NCBI GenBank assembly: GCA_023374045.1
Contig: CM041779.1
Coordinates: 145,887,485-145,951,484, forward strand
Reading direction: 5' to 3'
Source of the DNA: Limonium bicolor
Lineage: Eukaryota > Streptophyta > Magnoliopsida > Caryophyllales > Plumbaginaceae
Length of the DNA stretch: 64,000 nt
Both the position numbers and the translations under genes were made by a program. Shown here in pieces: positions 10,146-22,497 of the stretch. The notes under the pieces are model-generated. The model was not told where the DNA came from. It ran no database searches and worked only from the letters and a program-made list of their open reading frames with translations. Position 1 is the stretch's first letter, and every line of letters starts with the position of its first letter.

Positions 10146-11396
10146 CTACACTTTATGCAAACACCACCGTCTGAAAAACAAAATCTCACATGTACGGATG
10201 TAGTCATCCTCAAAATCATAAAAATTCTCAATTAAATCAGTAGAGAAAACAGCATGAGAAGAAGTATTTTTCTGCATCATTTTATTAATATCAAAGCTTA
10301 ATTCTTCATCATGAAATTTCAAGGTAATCTTTCCCTTGTCAACATCTATAACAGTCTTTGCAGTTCTAAGGAAAGGTCTACCAAGAATCAGAGGTATCTC
10401 AACATCCTCATCCATGTCGAGGATCACAAAATCAGCTGGGAAGAAAAATTTACCCACACTAACAACTACATTTTCTACCATACCTCTTGGTGTGATCGAT
10501 GATCTATCAGCTAACTGGAGTCTAAAATGAATGGGAACGAGCTCACCCGCATGAAGCTTTTTGAACATATTGTATGGCATCAGGTTGATGCTCGCTCTTA
10601 GATTGCAGAGACCGTATCCGCAATCCATGTCTCCAATCGAGCAGGGGATAATGGGCTGACCAGGATCACCACGCTTTGGAGGCAGCTTTTGTAGGATAGC
10701 TGCTGAACAGGTTTCGGTCAGCTGAATGGTGTCCTTCTCCTTGTATTTCCTCTTGTTCGAAATCAGATCCTTCACAAATTTAGCATAATTTGGCATCTGT
10801 TTAATCGCATCAGTAAGAGGAATATTGATAGTCAGCTTTCGAAAGACGTCTAAAAATTTTCCAAATTGTTCATCGAGCCCTCGCTCTTTGAGACGGTTTG
10901 GAAAAGGCAATTCTTTTGCAGATGTCTTTCCTTTTGTATTTTTAACAACAGTTGTATGAGAGGAAGAAGGAATAGGAGCCTGGATCTCCTCATGTTCTAC
11001 CTCAGGAGGGGCGGGATGCCCTGATGGTGCACCGGCGGTATTAGAAAGGGGCTCGGTCTCCTCATCAGTATGGTCTCCTGCCACTTTGTCTTTGATTAAG
11101 TTCCTTCCATTTCTTAGGATAACTGCTGCCACTTCTCCAGAATCCTCACAGTCTGAGACCGATACTGCCTTCAACTGCTCCTTAGGATTGGTTTCTGCTT
11201 GGGAAGGCAGTGATCCAGAAGGTCTCTGCTGTAAGAAGAACTGAGTCAACTGGCTCATTGTTCCCTGCATCTCGACCATGGCATTCTCTAATTTCTGCCG
11301 ACTAGCTGTCAGACTCTGATTGATTGCAGTTTGCTGCTCTTGAGAAGCCATCAATTTATCCACCATTTCCTTCAGACTGGCATTTTTTGAGCTCAA
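10146..11396 (-). CDS. Athila gag C-terminus and aspartic protease (truncated)
   Basis: The 416-residue frame has a glutamine-rich coiled start, a low-complexity linker with ELPFPNRLKERGLDEQFGKF, then a retropepsin-like domain: LPPKRGDPGQPIIPCSIG, CNLRASINLMPYNMFKKL, RSSITPRGMVENVVV and ILGRPFLRTAKTVIDVDKG. In Athila the active-site segment normally reads DLGASINLMP; here the Asp-Leu-Gly is changed to N-L-R, so the catalytic aspartate is lost. The frame then runs into a short unrelated tail at the truncation point. Confidence 0.88.
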   Translation of the reverse strand: MSSKNASLKEMVDKLMASQEQQTAINQSLTASRQKLENAMVEMQGTMSQLTQFFLQQRPSGSLPSQAETNPKEQLKAVSVSDCEDSGEVAAVILRNGRNLIKDKVAGDHTDEETEPLSNTAGAPSGHPAPPEVEHEEIQAPIPSSSHTTVVKNTKGKTSAKELPFPNRLKERGLDEQFGKFLDVFRKLTINIPLTDAIKQMPNYAKFVKDLISNKRKYKEKDTIQLTETCSAAILQKLPPKRGDPGQPIIPCSIGDMDCGYGLCNLRASINLMPYNMFKKLHAGELVPIHFRLQLADRSSITPRGMVENVVVSVGKFFFPADFVILDMDEDVEIPLILGRPFLRTAKTVIDVDKGKITLKFHDEELSFDINKMMQKNTSSHAVFSTDLIENFYDFEDDYIRTCEILFFRRWCLHKV

Positions 11397-12703
11397 TGAC
11401 GGTTGCTGAGCCTGAGACTACTGTGGCCTGAATTGATTATACTGAGGCCTAGCAAAGCCTGGTGGTCCCCCCTAGTTCGTCCTTTGAGGCTCCATCTGAT
11501 GTGAATTTAGTGCATTGTTCAGATTACCGTACCTGAGATTTTGGTGTTGATTCTGCACCCAGGGTTGCTTGTTGTTGAATTGTCCTATGACATTGGCCTC
11601 CTCAGTTTGCTTCATTTCGGCTACCAGTGGGCAGTCCTCATATTCATGTGCATCCCCACACTGAGAACAACAGACTTCATGACACTTGTAGAAATTTGCT
11701 TGGTGGATTGCCTAGGGGTTGGCCCATTGTGAGCTGTTCGAGCATTTTTGCCATGCTTCCCATCGTGGTTTTCAGCTGTGCTTGCTCGGCGGCTATCTGT
11801 TCTATCATCGGGTCTGGAGCTCGGGAAGAACTGTGACCTATTGAGAATACTCTGCCCCCATTGCTGCTCCATTGGCGAAGCTCCTCACAGTAGGACTCCA
11901 TAGATGCCATAAAATCTTCACCGCTTTTTGCTAGTAGGTTCCCTCCTAGGGCAGCTCTTATCTCGCCTCTGTTTTCCTCTTTTATCCCTTGGAAGAATCC
12001 CTGAGCCAATGAAGTGATATCCTGACCATGGTGAGGGCACTGGCGGAGTAGTTCTTTGAATCGGTCCCACGCCTCGCAGACTGTCTCGCTACCCATCTGT
12101 CTGAATGCCATCAGGTCGTCAATCATCTGTAGTGTCCTGGAGATGGGAATGTACTTCTCATAGAATTTCTCCGTCATCTGCTCCCAGGTGGTAATGATGC
12201 CTGGCGGTAGTCGATGGAACCATTTCGAAGCTTCTCCAGATAGGCTGTGCTGGAACAGGCTCAGTCTGGCATACTCCTCCAATCCTTGTGATAAACCCAG
12301 GGAGTCCAAGTGCACTAGAAATCGATGTACGTGGTCTAATGCATCCCCTGGGTCGGCACCTGAAAAGGTTCCTGCAGGGTGGTTTCGAACAGCATTGGAT
12401 TGATGGGGGGTTTTATCCTCTGCCAATCTGTCACTAGCTCTGCAGTTAGATGAGGTAAAACCACTGTGCCTCTTCTCGGTGTGGCTGGTGGTCTGTTTAT
12501 TCTTCCCATCGTGTACTGGGCGATTGGGCCTCCTCCAAGCTGGTCATGGTTTGCTGCCATGTTGAAATCAAGCTGTCTTCTTGCTCTCAAAGCTTGGAGG
12601 TAAAGTCTCTCGATTTCGGGGTCGAAGTCTGTATCCGGAGTACTAGTTGAACACGTTCTGCGCATCCACTAGGTGCCTATAATCAGCCAGAGAGAAAGGA
12701 ACA
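11397..12703 (-). pseudogene. Athila gag with zinc knuckle
   Basis: The 12665-12336 frame gives the gag N-terminus and overlaps the 12426-11677 frame (GDALDHVHRFLVHLDS, WEQMTEKFYEKYIP), so one frameshift lies between them. A zinc knuckle follows at about 11625-11690 (CSQCGDAHEYEDC, a CX2CX3HX4C spacing). A TAG near 11420 and another near 11475 separate it from the protease frame. Gag forms the virus-like particle and binds element RNA. The knuckle closely resembles the one in element D (near 38820). Confidence 0.85.
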
Positions 12704-12962
12704 AAATGCGTGGAATTTAGAACTAAAGTAAACAAGGAAATAAAATTTAAATAACCAAGACAATGAGCTTATAGTACTTGAAAATTAAATGACAGAAAAA
12801 TTATAACTGAAATTAAATGACAGTAATGAAAAACAATTGTATAAAATGGCACACAAAATAAATTAAACTTAAAACAAAATAAATTACAAAACAAATAATC
12901 ATAAACAGGGTGTTGCAATAAAGTAACGAATTAACCAAGGCTAGGGACTAGACAAATTCAAG

Positions 12963-12980
12963 TCCCCGACAACGGCGCCA
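12963..12980 (-). promoter_or_regulatory. Primer binding site, tRNA-Asp type (Athila)
   Basis: Three bases inside the LTR end the - strand reads TGGCGCCGTTGTCGGGGA. This is complementary, with one mismatch, to the 3' end of plant tRNA-Asp and is the usual Athila primer site. Confidence 0.88.
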
Positions 12981-12983
12981 TTT

Positions 12984-14459
12984 TGCAAATGATTTATTTG
13001 ATATATTAAATACTAAGAAATAATCCTAGAAATCAACAAATCTATAGATCGTCGGGTTGCAAAAATCCCGGTTGCAGTAGTATAGTAATTATGAAGCGAC
13101 CAGGTGTCAATCCTCGGGAATTGAGGTAAATAAGCCTAGCCTAAGACAGTGGGTAATTCAAAAGGGGTTTGTTTTGGTTTTGGGGTTTAATTAGATAACA
13201 AGAAAGTAAATAGCAGGTAAATTAAAGTGATAGATTTGGGAGTGTGAACGGTACTCTAGGTTCAGGGAGTTGTTTTACTAGCTAAGTTCTGCATATTCTA
13301 CTACTTAAACGGAGACCTTGGATTGGCTTGTAATTCTCAATTGTCTATTCTATATTAAGTCCTAATTCCAGATAGCTCATCTAGACAGGTCATGTAGTTC
13401 TAGTCTAGACTTAGCAAGTATATCTAGATGGTTTTATTGCACAAAATTACTAGTCTGGTTTGGTCCGGACTAAAGCTCCTAGTGGCTAATCTAATCTATC
13501 CGATTGCAATTATCACAGGTAACTGGTTAATAGGACAATCAATGCTAATCACCTTATCTGATCATAACATGATTCAAGGGCTTATAATAAATTCATGACG
13601 TTTATTAAAAGCAATTAAAAAGCATTAACCTGAACAATCCAAATAGTCTCAATAAAGCAGTAAAATAATGCAGAGTTTAACTAATTACAACATCCCTTCC
13701 CCTAGAGTATATCCTCTTAGCTAGACATAGCGATTAAAATCATAAATGAGAGAGAGTTGAGAGAAATCATCTGTTACAAGATCTTCTCGCTCGCTCCGCC
13801 CTTTGTCCTTGCGCTATGCCGGCTGAGAGGTTGGATTTGGTGATAATGGAGTGAATTTGGTGAAATGGAGTGAAAATGGAAATTTCGGGCAAGTTTGTGA
13901 GACGTCCGGATGGGGTGGGCCGGACACAAATCCGGCCGTGATATTTTATGTGGCGTGTGTGCGGAAGCTTATTTGTGAATTTTGGGTGAAGAAATTGGGA
14001 TAAAAACGTGAGTGATGTGAAGTGTATTTGTGTTTGAGTGTAGGTATGGAGATGGAGTACGGAGGAATTAATATGAGGATGAGCAGATGAATGGAATGAG
14101 AGATGGAGGAGGATGGAGAGAGATGTAGACGAATGTCCGGTGCGAATTGAAATGAAGGCTGAGGAGGGGTTTAAATAGGCTTAGCAGTAAACATAGGTTA
14201 GTGGAGAGTTGGGTAGGCGATTGATTGAGCATGGGAACTGGCTTAATTTAGACGGAGTATGGGCTTAATCGACTGACAATTGCGCCGAAAGCACAATTAT
14301 CAGTGCGCATGATTTTTATTTTTCATCTCTGTGTGACGTCCGCGTTTGAGTCCGCATACGGATAGGGGTGTCCTTACGAGATCTACACGCGTCCGCATTT
14401 CTGTCCGCGTGCGGACATGGGCGTCCTAGCGAAATTAACTCCTGTCCGCGTTTGAGTCC
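12984..14459 (-). repeat. Athila 5' LTR, truncated by element A
   Basis: In + orientation the LTR starts TGCAAATGATTTATTT next to the PBS. Its other end is not present because the LTR of element A begins at 14460. Inverted GTCCG motifs occur at about 13900-13940 and 14335-14459 (for example GTCCGCGTGCGGAC), so this LTR also has a palindromic cluster. The five bases before 14460 are AGTCC; the matching duplication is lost with A's far end. Confidence 0.8.
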
Positions 14460-17400
14460 TGTAACACCCCGTCCAAAGCCAATCGTGGTTGTCGCAAAAC
14501 TTAACACTTAATCGAATTCGTCGCAGCGGAAATAACATACACCGGGACCTTGCCTCGGTCTGATCGTTAGAATATACCGGCCTTATCAATTTACAACACT
14601 TATCCAAAGTAAACAACCGACCAAAACATCACCATCCAAAATACCACCAACCAACCGAGTTTAAGTATCTAAGTCATAGCCACAAACTTACATCAATTTT
14701 AATATAAACAGACGGGAGCACAAGCGCAACCCGTACTCAAAATAAACAACCCATCCTAAGTCTAACCGCTCCTACTCTCGTGGTGCGACTTCATGGGCCT
14801 CTTACCTGCAAGTGTAAAAACAGCCCCCAAAGGGGGTCAGCACGAATGCTGGTACTCCCTCTCATGGCCCCCAAGCTAACGGGGCTACGACGACTAATTG
14901 TCGATAGCATGGAAATTGATTAAGTACACAAGCATGATATGAAGTGCAATAAACAACAATCCACAGATGAACATACATAGTTCACACACAATGAACGACA
15001 CAAGCGTTCCCTTAACAAGCGGGTTAGTAACCCCCTCCTTAGTTCTGAATTCCTTAACCTCAGTTCCTTATCATACCTCAGTCTTAACCTTTTCTTAATC
15101 TCAGTATACAAACCGTTCCTAGAAAGGGAATGGTTGTAGATTAATCTCAAACCTAGGATTTAGGTGATCCTACCGCACCATCTTAATGCCACCTACCTTG
15201 GACGGGAGTCCAGCGTAGCTGAGCCGGCAACCGGCCCTAGGCAACAAGTCCGAAGACAAGTCCTTAAGCGGAGGGCGGATCTGATTCAGATACCGTCCCC
15301 CTTTCCTTAGCATGCATGACCAGAGTCAGTCCCGGGTTTCCTCACTCAAGTTCCAGTTAGTAAAGATCTTACCCACCATGTGTTAGTTAAACCTTAACGG
15401 GTATTAACCAACAATCACCAATACTTAACTCTTATCCTTAACTCAGTAAGTACTAAACTTGGTTAGTAACAGTCTCAAGTCTCGTGGGTTAGTGTAAAGA
15501 AAACACATACACAACGAGAACAAATATAACCGGTTGCATGCTTTATCTTGTCTTAGACATAGCAAGTAAACAGATAGCACACAAGCCGAGGGACACCTCG
15601 TTAGCAAGCAGGTCACAAGAAAGATTGTACCGTTCACCGTCGCCTGTCGTTTGTTTAACCTTCTCCAGGGTCCCAATTCACAAACCTAAAACATTGATTC
15701 ATTTTTAGGCCATTAGTTATTTGCACCTTACTTAACTCACTTAGTCCCTAAAGATTCCCATTCGATACCCTCTTAAGTCTTTGCCACTTAACCTTATAAA
15801 CTTAACTTTAAACATTAAGGTTTATACTTAACTTAACTTATTCCCTTAGGCTCTTAGGGTCCTAATCATTACTACCCTACCAATGTCATACCTTACTACC
15901 CATTAACATCCTTAGAATTTAAAATTTCTTTTTTTTTTGGTTTTGGCTCGACCGATCTTACCGACCGACCTTACCCAAGGTCGGTCCATTCCAGAACATA
16001 TTACCGTTTGAAAATTCTACCCCAACCGACCTTGCAATTCCGGTCCCCAAGGTCGGTCCATTCCCGAGAGTTTTCCCCGTGGGAAATTTAAGCCCGACCG
16101 AACTTGCCAAGTCCGGTCCCAAGTTCGGTCGATTCCAAAGACCAATTCCCGTACAAAATTATAGGCATGACCGACCTTGCAAGTTCGGTCCCAAGGTCGG
16201 TCCATTCCAGAGACTTAATTCGTACACAAAATACAAGCCTGACCAAACTTGTAAGTCAGGTCCCCAAGTTCGGTTGGTTCCAGAAACTCCTTCCGGTAGG
16301 GTAAACTGAGCTCGACCGACCTTGTAGGTCCGGTCCCTAAGGTCGGTCGGCTCTAGAACCTTGTTTTAAAATTCCCATTTGACTCCAAACTTCTCCTCTT
16401 ACTCCCTAGTATGTTCTAACCTCATTTGGGCACCTCAAATACACCTTAAGCCTTCCACTAAACCCATTAAATCCCTCTCCAACATCCACCTTAGTCATTA
16501 TGCATTTTCCTTGTAATCATGCCAACACTTGTAATGTTTTTCACTAGGTTTCTAGGTGGTGGTTCATACCTAATATAACCACTATGCCAAATGCTTCCTC
16601 ACCACCATAACATCATCTCCCAAGCATCTTTCACCATCTAAAACTCTTTTATGCAACTACTTAAAGTTTCTACACAAGTTTGTGCCTCCATCCATCAACA
16701 CATCATTTCCCTCCTAGTTGTTTACCAACATTTGCCTAAGTCCTAAATACACTAGTACATTCATTTGATTCCTAAATCCTCCATGATCATGTCTAGGTCA
16801 TTCTAACTCATTATACACCTTAAACTCACCCTTTTTCATCAAGACAACCTCTAAAACTTCCTAGTACTTCCTTAGTCATGAAATCTCCTTAGAACATCTA
16901 AAACACTTAGGTTCTTCACTAAATTTTGCAATGGGTTCCCTAGTATATTGTTACACCCAAACACTTGGTTTTTCACCATCAAGCAACCAAGATCACTCAA
17001 ATTCTCATTACAACATCTTAACACACAATTTACACCAAAACTACACCATATCATCATATAGTGTATAAACTTAAAATGCTTGGCACTTAGGCCCTTAAAT
17101 GACAATAATCTTAACCACTGAATTTCCACATATATTTGCCTTTAACCTGCAAATACACACAACAAGGCTCCCATTGAAATATAATGCTTCTTGTAATTCA
17201 TCTCAACATTGTTTGACTATCTCTTTTCTCATTGGCTCCTTAGTCACAAGTTCTCAAACATAGTCATTGTTTCTCCTAGGTTATATATAGCCCTTTTCTA
17301 CTGTAAACTCTACATTAAACTCATCACATATCTAAATCACATTCCCTTAAACAATAAAACACCTTAAGGTAAGTAATTTACCTTGTTCTTTTACAAGCTC

Positions 17401-18680
17401 ACAAACTTTCCTCCTTAGACTTTTTCCTTGAACAATCTCGGTCACCAACCAAGTTCTCCATGTCAATGTTCTAACCAATATCCAATGACTCCAATGAGTG
17501 CTAGATAATACATTAACCCTAAGGAACAAACCCTAGGTTAAAATGTGCTTTAAGGTATTAAGGTGGTTGTTTTACCTTGGTTTCTCAAGACAAGCTTGGA
17601 TATGAAGCAAGAAGGACCTCCTTTTTCCTTTGGAGAGTAGAAAACAAGCTAGAACAAGGCATAAACATGGAGTCCCATGAGTACAAATTTTCGGACAAGG
17701 GAAGAAATGATGGAAACCTAGATTTTCTTACATATTCTTTACCTTAAGAGAATGGAGAAGCTAATGGAGTCTCCAAGCATGAGTTTCCTCCTCTAATGGT
17801 GATTTGCCTTGGCTCCAAAATGAGGCTCTTGAAGTTTTGAAAAGATAGAAAGAAAGAGCTTGAGCTGACTAAGAGATATATGTGCTTGGTTTTGATTTTG
17901 GAGCTTAAATGAGCAAGATGTGGGCAAAAGAAGATGAAGCTAGCATGGAGGTTGCTTCTTACGTGAGAGAGAAGAAAGAGAGCAAGAGAAATTGATGAAG
18001 AAGGTGAAGAATGAAGAAAGGAGGAGAGAGATGGCATATAAGATATTTGATTCCTTAAAAGCAAATAGTAATAACTTGTTTTTCTCTTTTTCTTCTAGCA
18101 TTAATTGGCTACTCTTGGTGACTCACACCCTTAGAAAACCGGCCCCCTTCATTAATTAGGCTGGTCATGGTCTTGTTTGACCAATTAATTAGACTTAATT
18201 GATTAAAGACTAAACTAAGCACTATTTGGTTACTATTCACAAATTAGTGCACATATTTGTGAAATTTTTGATTTCCCATTGATTTAGACTTCCTAATATG
18301 ATACTAATTAGCACACATGTTAATTAAGGAGTAATAATGGGCATTTAGCCACTTAAAACCCCTTTCTAAGACAATTTTTCAAAAATGTGCTTTAAGACTC
18401 CTTAAAGCACATTTTGTGTTTTAACTTGTTTTCAAGCTTGGTTTTCTTTGGTAATTAACTTAAAATTACCATTAGGATATTACTATGGTCTTAGAATGAT
18501 ATTTGGGTGCTCACCCAAGTCTCTCCAAGCTTAGAGCATGTTTTTGGCTTAAACTGCTCTTTTGGTGTTTCCTTATATTTTCTTTGATTAAAATGGTTTC
18601 TTAATGTTTCTAAGGCATTATTTAGCCTTCTTATACCTTAGTTTTTCAGTTAAAACCATATCTAAGTTTGGGGTATTTCA
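14460..18680 (-). repeat. 3' LTR of element A (4.2 kb)
   Basis: In + orientation it starts TGTAACACCCCGTCC and ends GGGGTATTTCA, next to a purine-rich tract on the - strand. Bases 14460-15538 match 24994-26070 and 15539-16045 match the piece at 34610-35123. No convincing coding region is present; short frames on either strand are composition artefacts. It has a palindrome cluster at about 15945-16350. Confidence 0.9.
15945..16350. repeat. GACCGACCTTG/AAGGTCGGTC palindrome cluster in LTR A
   Basis: Five to six units of about 65 bases each contain GACCGACCTT followed by AAGGTCGGTC. The beginning of the same array is present at 35025-35123 in the other LTR, which stops inside it. Confidence 0.8.
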
Positions 18681-18991
18681 ATCTACCCCGCTTAAAAGAA
18701 CTTTGTCCCCAAAGTTCACATATATGCTTAACCATTCACGGTACTCAATTCTCTTAATCTTAACACCACATCTTATATTCTCATACACACATCTCAAGAC
18801 TCAAAGGTCAATCACAAATACAATACATAAGTATTATACATAACTCAAACTCATCACCAAAGTGTAGCAACTTACACAAAATCACATCTTAAACAACCAA
18901 ACAAATGACAACAAGTTCGTTTCCTAACTCAAAAGTGAGGAAGCTCTACCCCCCTTAAAAAGGGGTACGCCCCGTACCCTATACAGACGAT
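18681..18991 (-). promoter_or_regulatory. Polypurine tract and 3' untranslated region of element A
   Basis: On the - strand the bases immediately before the 3' LTR read TTTTAAGCGGGGTAGAT, a plausible polypurine tract for plus-strand priming. The rest, up to the end of pol at 18992, has no coding content. Confidence 0.65.
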
Positions 18992-20450
18992 CTAGTCAGT
19001 AAACAAAGAAGGGTACTTCGCCCTCATTTTATCCTCTAATTCCTACGTGGCCTCTTCAACATCCTGGTTAGACCAGAGAACCTTCACCAGTCGCGCTGAC
19101 TTATGGCGAGTGTCCCTAGTCTTACTATTCAAGATTCTCTGAGGAATCAACATGGATCTCATATTCGGTTCTAATGTCAACCTCTCAGGTTCTAACACAT
19201 GGGAGGGGTGGTACATGTATTTCTTTAGCTGTGAAACATGAAAAACATCATGCACTTTACCCAGTTCAACAGGTAAATTCAACCTGTAAGCAACCGGGCC
19301 CCCCGCTCCGTTATCTCATAAGGACCAACAAACTTCGGGCTTAATTTGCCCTTCTGACCAAATCTGAATACACCCTTCATTGGTGAAACTCGCAGAAATA
19401 CCCGGTCGCCCACTGCGAACTCCAGGTCTCGTCGTCGAACATCAGCATACGACTTCTGCCTATCTTGAGCAGCTTTCATGTTCTCCCTGATTTGCTGAAC
19501 TTCAGCCTTAACTTGTTCTAAATATTCTGGTCCTATAATGACCGTCTCACTCGACTTATCCCAGCAGAGCGGTGTACGACATGGTCTACCGTACAACGCT
19601 TGAAAAAGTGCCATCTTGAACGAAGCGTGATAGCTGTTGTTGTATGAAAACTTGATCAGATGCAATTTGTCAATCCAACTGCCCTGGAAGTCTAAGGCAC
19701 ATGCCCTCAGCATGTCCTCGAGTGTCTGAATAGTACGCTCAGTCTGACCATCTGTCTGAGGATGGAACGCGGTACTCAGCTTCAATTCTGTACCCAACGC
19801 TTCCCTGGTAGCTCTCTAGTACCTCGAAAGGAATCTGGTATCTCTATCTGACACTATGGTCTTCGGTATCCCGTGCTGCCTCATAATTTCCTTCTCAAAC
19901 AACTCAGCCAATTTGGTCACCTTCCAAGTATCCTTCATCGGTATGAATCGGGCTACTTTGGTAAGGCGATCCACCACCACCCATATCATGTTGAGACCTC
20001 CCCTAGCAGGTGGGAGTCCAACTACAAAGTCCATGGAGATATCATGGAACTTCCACTCCGGAACTGGCATCGACTGTACCATTCCGCCCGGTCGTCGGTG
20101 CTTGAATTTCACCTTTTGGCATGTGAGACACCTTAAGACGAACTCGGTAACATTTGTCTTCATCCCCGACCACCAGAAGTATCTCTTCATGTCTTTATAC
20201 ATCTTAGAGGCTCCCGGATGGATGGAAACTGAAGAACAGTGTGATTCCCTAAGTATACGGTCTTTCAGATCCGTGTTGCCCCGTGGTATGCATAACCGGC
20301 CCTTAAGTCTGATCAGATCATCGTCGTGAAGTCTGAAGTCATATTTCTGACCCTCAAAAGTACCATCTGTCAGCTTCTGTCTGACCTCTCTCATATACTC
20401 ATCTTTCCTCTGAGCTTCTCGCACCTCATTAACCAAGCTGGAGAAAGAAA
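18992..20450 (-). pseudogene. Integrase and chromodomain-like tail of element A
   Basis: Frames at 20436-19816, 19797-19279 and 19282-19043 cover the zinc-binding region (HPGASKMYKDMKRYFWW ... CLTCQ), the catalytic aspartates (ISMDFVVGLP and IVSDRDTRF) and the glutamate region (FHPQTDGQTERTIQTLE). The tail (DVFHVSQLKKYMYHPSHVL, then VKVLWSNQDVEEAT) is the chromodomain-type module typical of Tekay-like chromoviruses. Breaks are a TAG in the SRYW region near 19816, a frame change near 19280, and TGG-to-TAG after EEAT near 19040. The final stop is at 18992-18994. Confidence 0.9.
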
Positions 20451-22340
20451 CTAGCGAATGGAGTGAGTGTGCTCCTTCTGAGTAAATATGTATTGGAGGT
20501 CAATGTCATAGTCTTTCAAGAATTCTAACCATCTCCTCTGTCTGAGATTCAACTCCTTCTGAGTAAATATGTATCTTAAACTCTTATGATCGGTGTAGAT
20601 CATCACACTAACCCCGTATAAATAGTGGCGCCATATCTTCAATGCGAAGACTACAGCTCCCAGCTCCAAATCATGTGTGGGGTAGTTCTCCTCATGTTTC
20701 TTCAACTGGCGTGAGGCATATGCCACCACCTTGCCATGTTGCATGAGCACGCAACCCAGCCCTCTGCCGGATGCATCACAGTAAACCTCAAATCCCTCTG
20801 TACCGTCTGGAATGGTCAGAACCGGTGCAGTGGTCAGTGAGTCTTTCAAACTCTGAAATGATCTCTCACAGTCAGCCGTCCATAAGAACGGTGCATCTTT
20901 CTTCATCAGACTGGTCATCGGTTTCGCGACCTTGCTGAAATCCCTAACAAACCTCCTGTAGTAACCTGCCAGACCGAGGAAGCTCCGGATGTCGGTAACA
21001 GTCTTCGGCCTTGGCCAAGTACGTACGGCATCAATCTTTGTTGGATCCACTGAGATCCCACCATCTGAGATGACATGACCTAGGAAAGAGACCTGGTCAA
21101 GCCAAAACTCACACTTGGAGAACTTAGCATATAGCTGGTTCTCCCTCAATATCTCAAATACTCTCCTCAAGTGTTCCTCATGTTCAACCTTAGATCTCGA
21201 ATATATCAATATCATCAATAAACACCACAACCGACTTGTCCAGCTGCTCCCGGAACAAGCGGTTCATCAAATCCATAAACTTCGCCGGTGCGTTCGACAA
21301 ACCGAACGGCATCACTGTAAACTCATAGTGGCCGTATCGTGTCTAGAATGCCGTCTTCTCAATGTCTCCCTCCTTAATGGCTATCTAATGATACCCCGAT
21401 CTGAGATCAATCTTGGAAAACACAGATGCTCCCTTCAACTGATCGAACAGATCGTCAATGCGGGGTAGTGGATACTTATTCTTCACTGTCACTGCATTCA
21501 ACTCTCTGTAGTCGATGCAGAGGCGGAGACTACCATCCTTCTTCTTCACGAAGAGAACTGGCGCTCCCCATGGTGATAGACTGGGTCTTATGAACCCTTT
21601 GTCTAACAAGTCCTTCAGTTGTTCCTTTAACTCATTCATATCTGCCGGAGCCATGCGGTATGGTGCCTTGGCTATCAGTCCGGTACCAGGGAGCAGCTCG
21701 ATGGTGAACTCTACCTCCCGAGTGGGTGGCATGCCGGGCAGTTCCCGTGGAAATAGATCGGGGAACTCCGACACTACCGGTAAGTCGGGGTCGAACTCGG
21801 GGTCTCTCTCTATGTCTTGTACATAGCAGAGGTACACTTCTTCCTTTCTCCTCAACTCCTTATACATTGCCATCGCGGTGATGATCTTAGTCGAAGGCTC
21901 TCTGGGCCTCTGGCGGTATGATATTGTTACCCCAAACGGGCTCCTGAGCAGCAATCTATGCTCGGCGCAGAGGATACGACCCTTGTGCCGCTCCAACCAG
22001 TTCATCCCGAAGATAACATCAAATCCTAACTCACTGAACTCAATAAAACTGACTGGAAAGTCTTCCCCCTTAATTCTGACAATGGCTCCTCGGTAGTAGC
22101 GAGTGCAACGAACCTTCTCCTTAGATGGGAGCGTAGCCATGAAGTCGGGTAGCTCATCAGCGTCTAGCCCCAACCTGCTCGCGAAAGATGCCGGGACAAA
22201 GGTATGCGAGGCCCCTGAGTCGAAGAGAACTGATGCCTCAATCCCATTAATCGGAAAGGTGCCGGTGAGGATAGTGCCGCTGGCATCGGCCTGTGCCTCT
22301 GTAAGTATGCTTAACGCACCTTCCGTACCGAGTCCATGAC
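20451..22340 (-). pseudogene. Protease, reverse transcriptase and RNase H of element A
   Basis: The protease has its DSGAS active site near 22215. RT follows with [21 protein letters not shown] near 21540, the FIDDI catalytic region near 21215 (one-base frameshift there) and [13 protein letters not shown] near 20960. RNase H has [14 protein letters not shown] and [10 protein letters not shown]. In-frame TAGs are seen after RSGYH (21384) and in the AF-TRYG segment (near 21342). The RNase H end is rearranged: a 22-base stretch around YIFTQKE is duplicated at about 20470-20570 and the usual [15 protein letters not shown] segment is missing. Confidence 0.9.
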
Positions 22341-22417
22341 CTAATTGTGTTCACAAGCTTCATGAGTATTGATGGTATAACAAGAGTCGTAACAATTTAT
22401 ATGAACAACACTGTTAT

Positions 22418-22423
22418 TTTATT
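22418..22423 (-). terminator. AATAAA polyadenylation-like signal after AlkB
   Basis: On the - strand AATAAA occurs about 75 bases after the AlkB stop codon, inside the long intron. It could end a short Gag-AlkB transcript. The motif alone is weak evidence in plants. Confidence 0.4.
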
Positions 22424-22497
22424 CATAACCATCCTGTTTACAACATGTGCTTCAATCTTACATCTCATTCCTTATCCCATACCAAAGCGTTACATAA

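Larger units (their letters stand above)
10146..14459 (-). mobile_element. 5' half of an Athila-lineage Ty3/gypsy element
   Basis: Read on the - strand the order is LTR (14459-12984), PBS (12980-12963), gag, zinc knuckle and protease. It ends abruptly at about 10146, where the Tat antisense ORF begins. RT, integrase and 3' LTR are absent, so the element is truncated. The start of its LTR is also cut off by element A, whose LTR begins at 14460. Confidence 0.9.

Noticed and set aside
16017..16309. ORFs on both strands in LTR A with repeated short phrases
   Set aside because: They are produced by the GACCGACC tandem array; the paired LTR copy does not keep a coding pattern.
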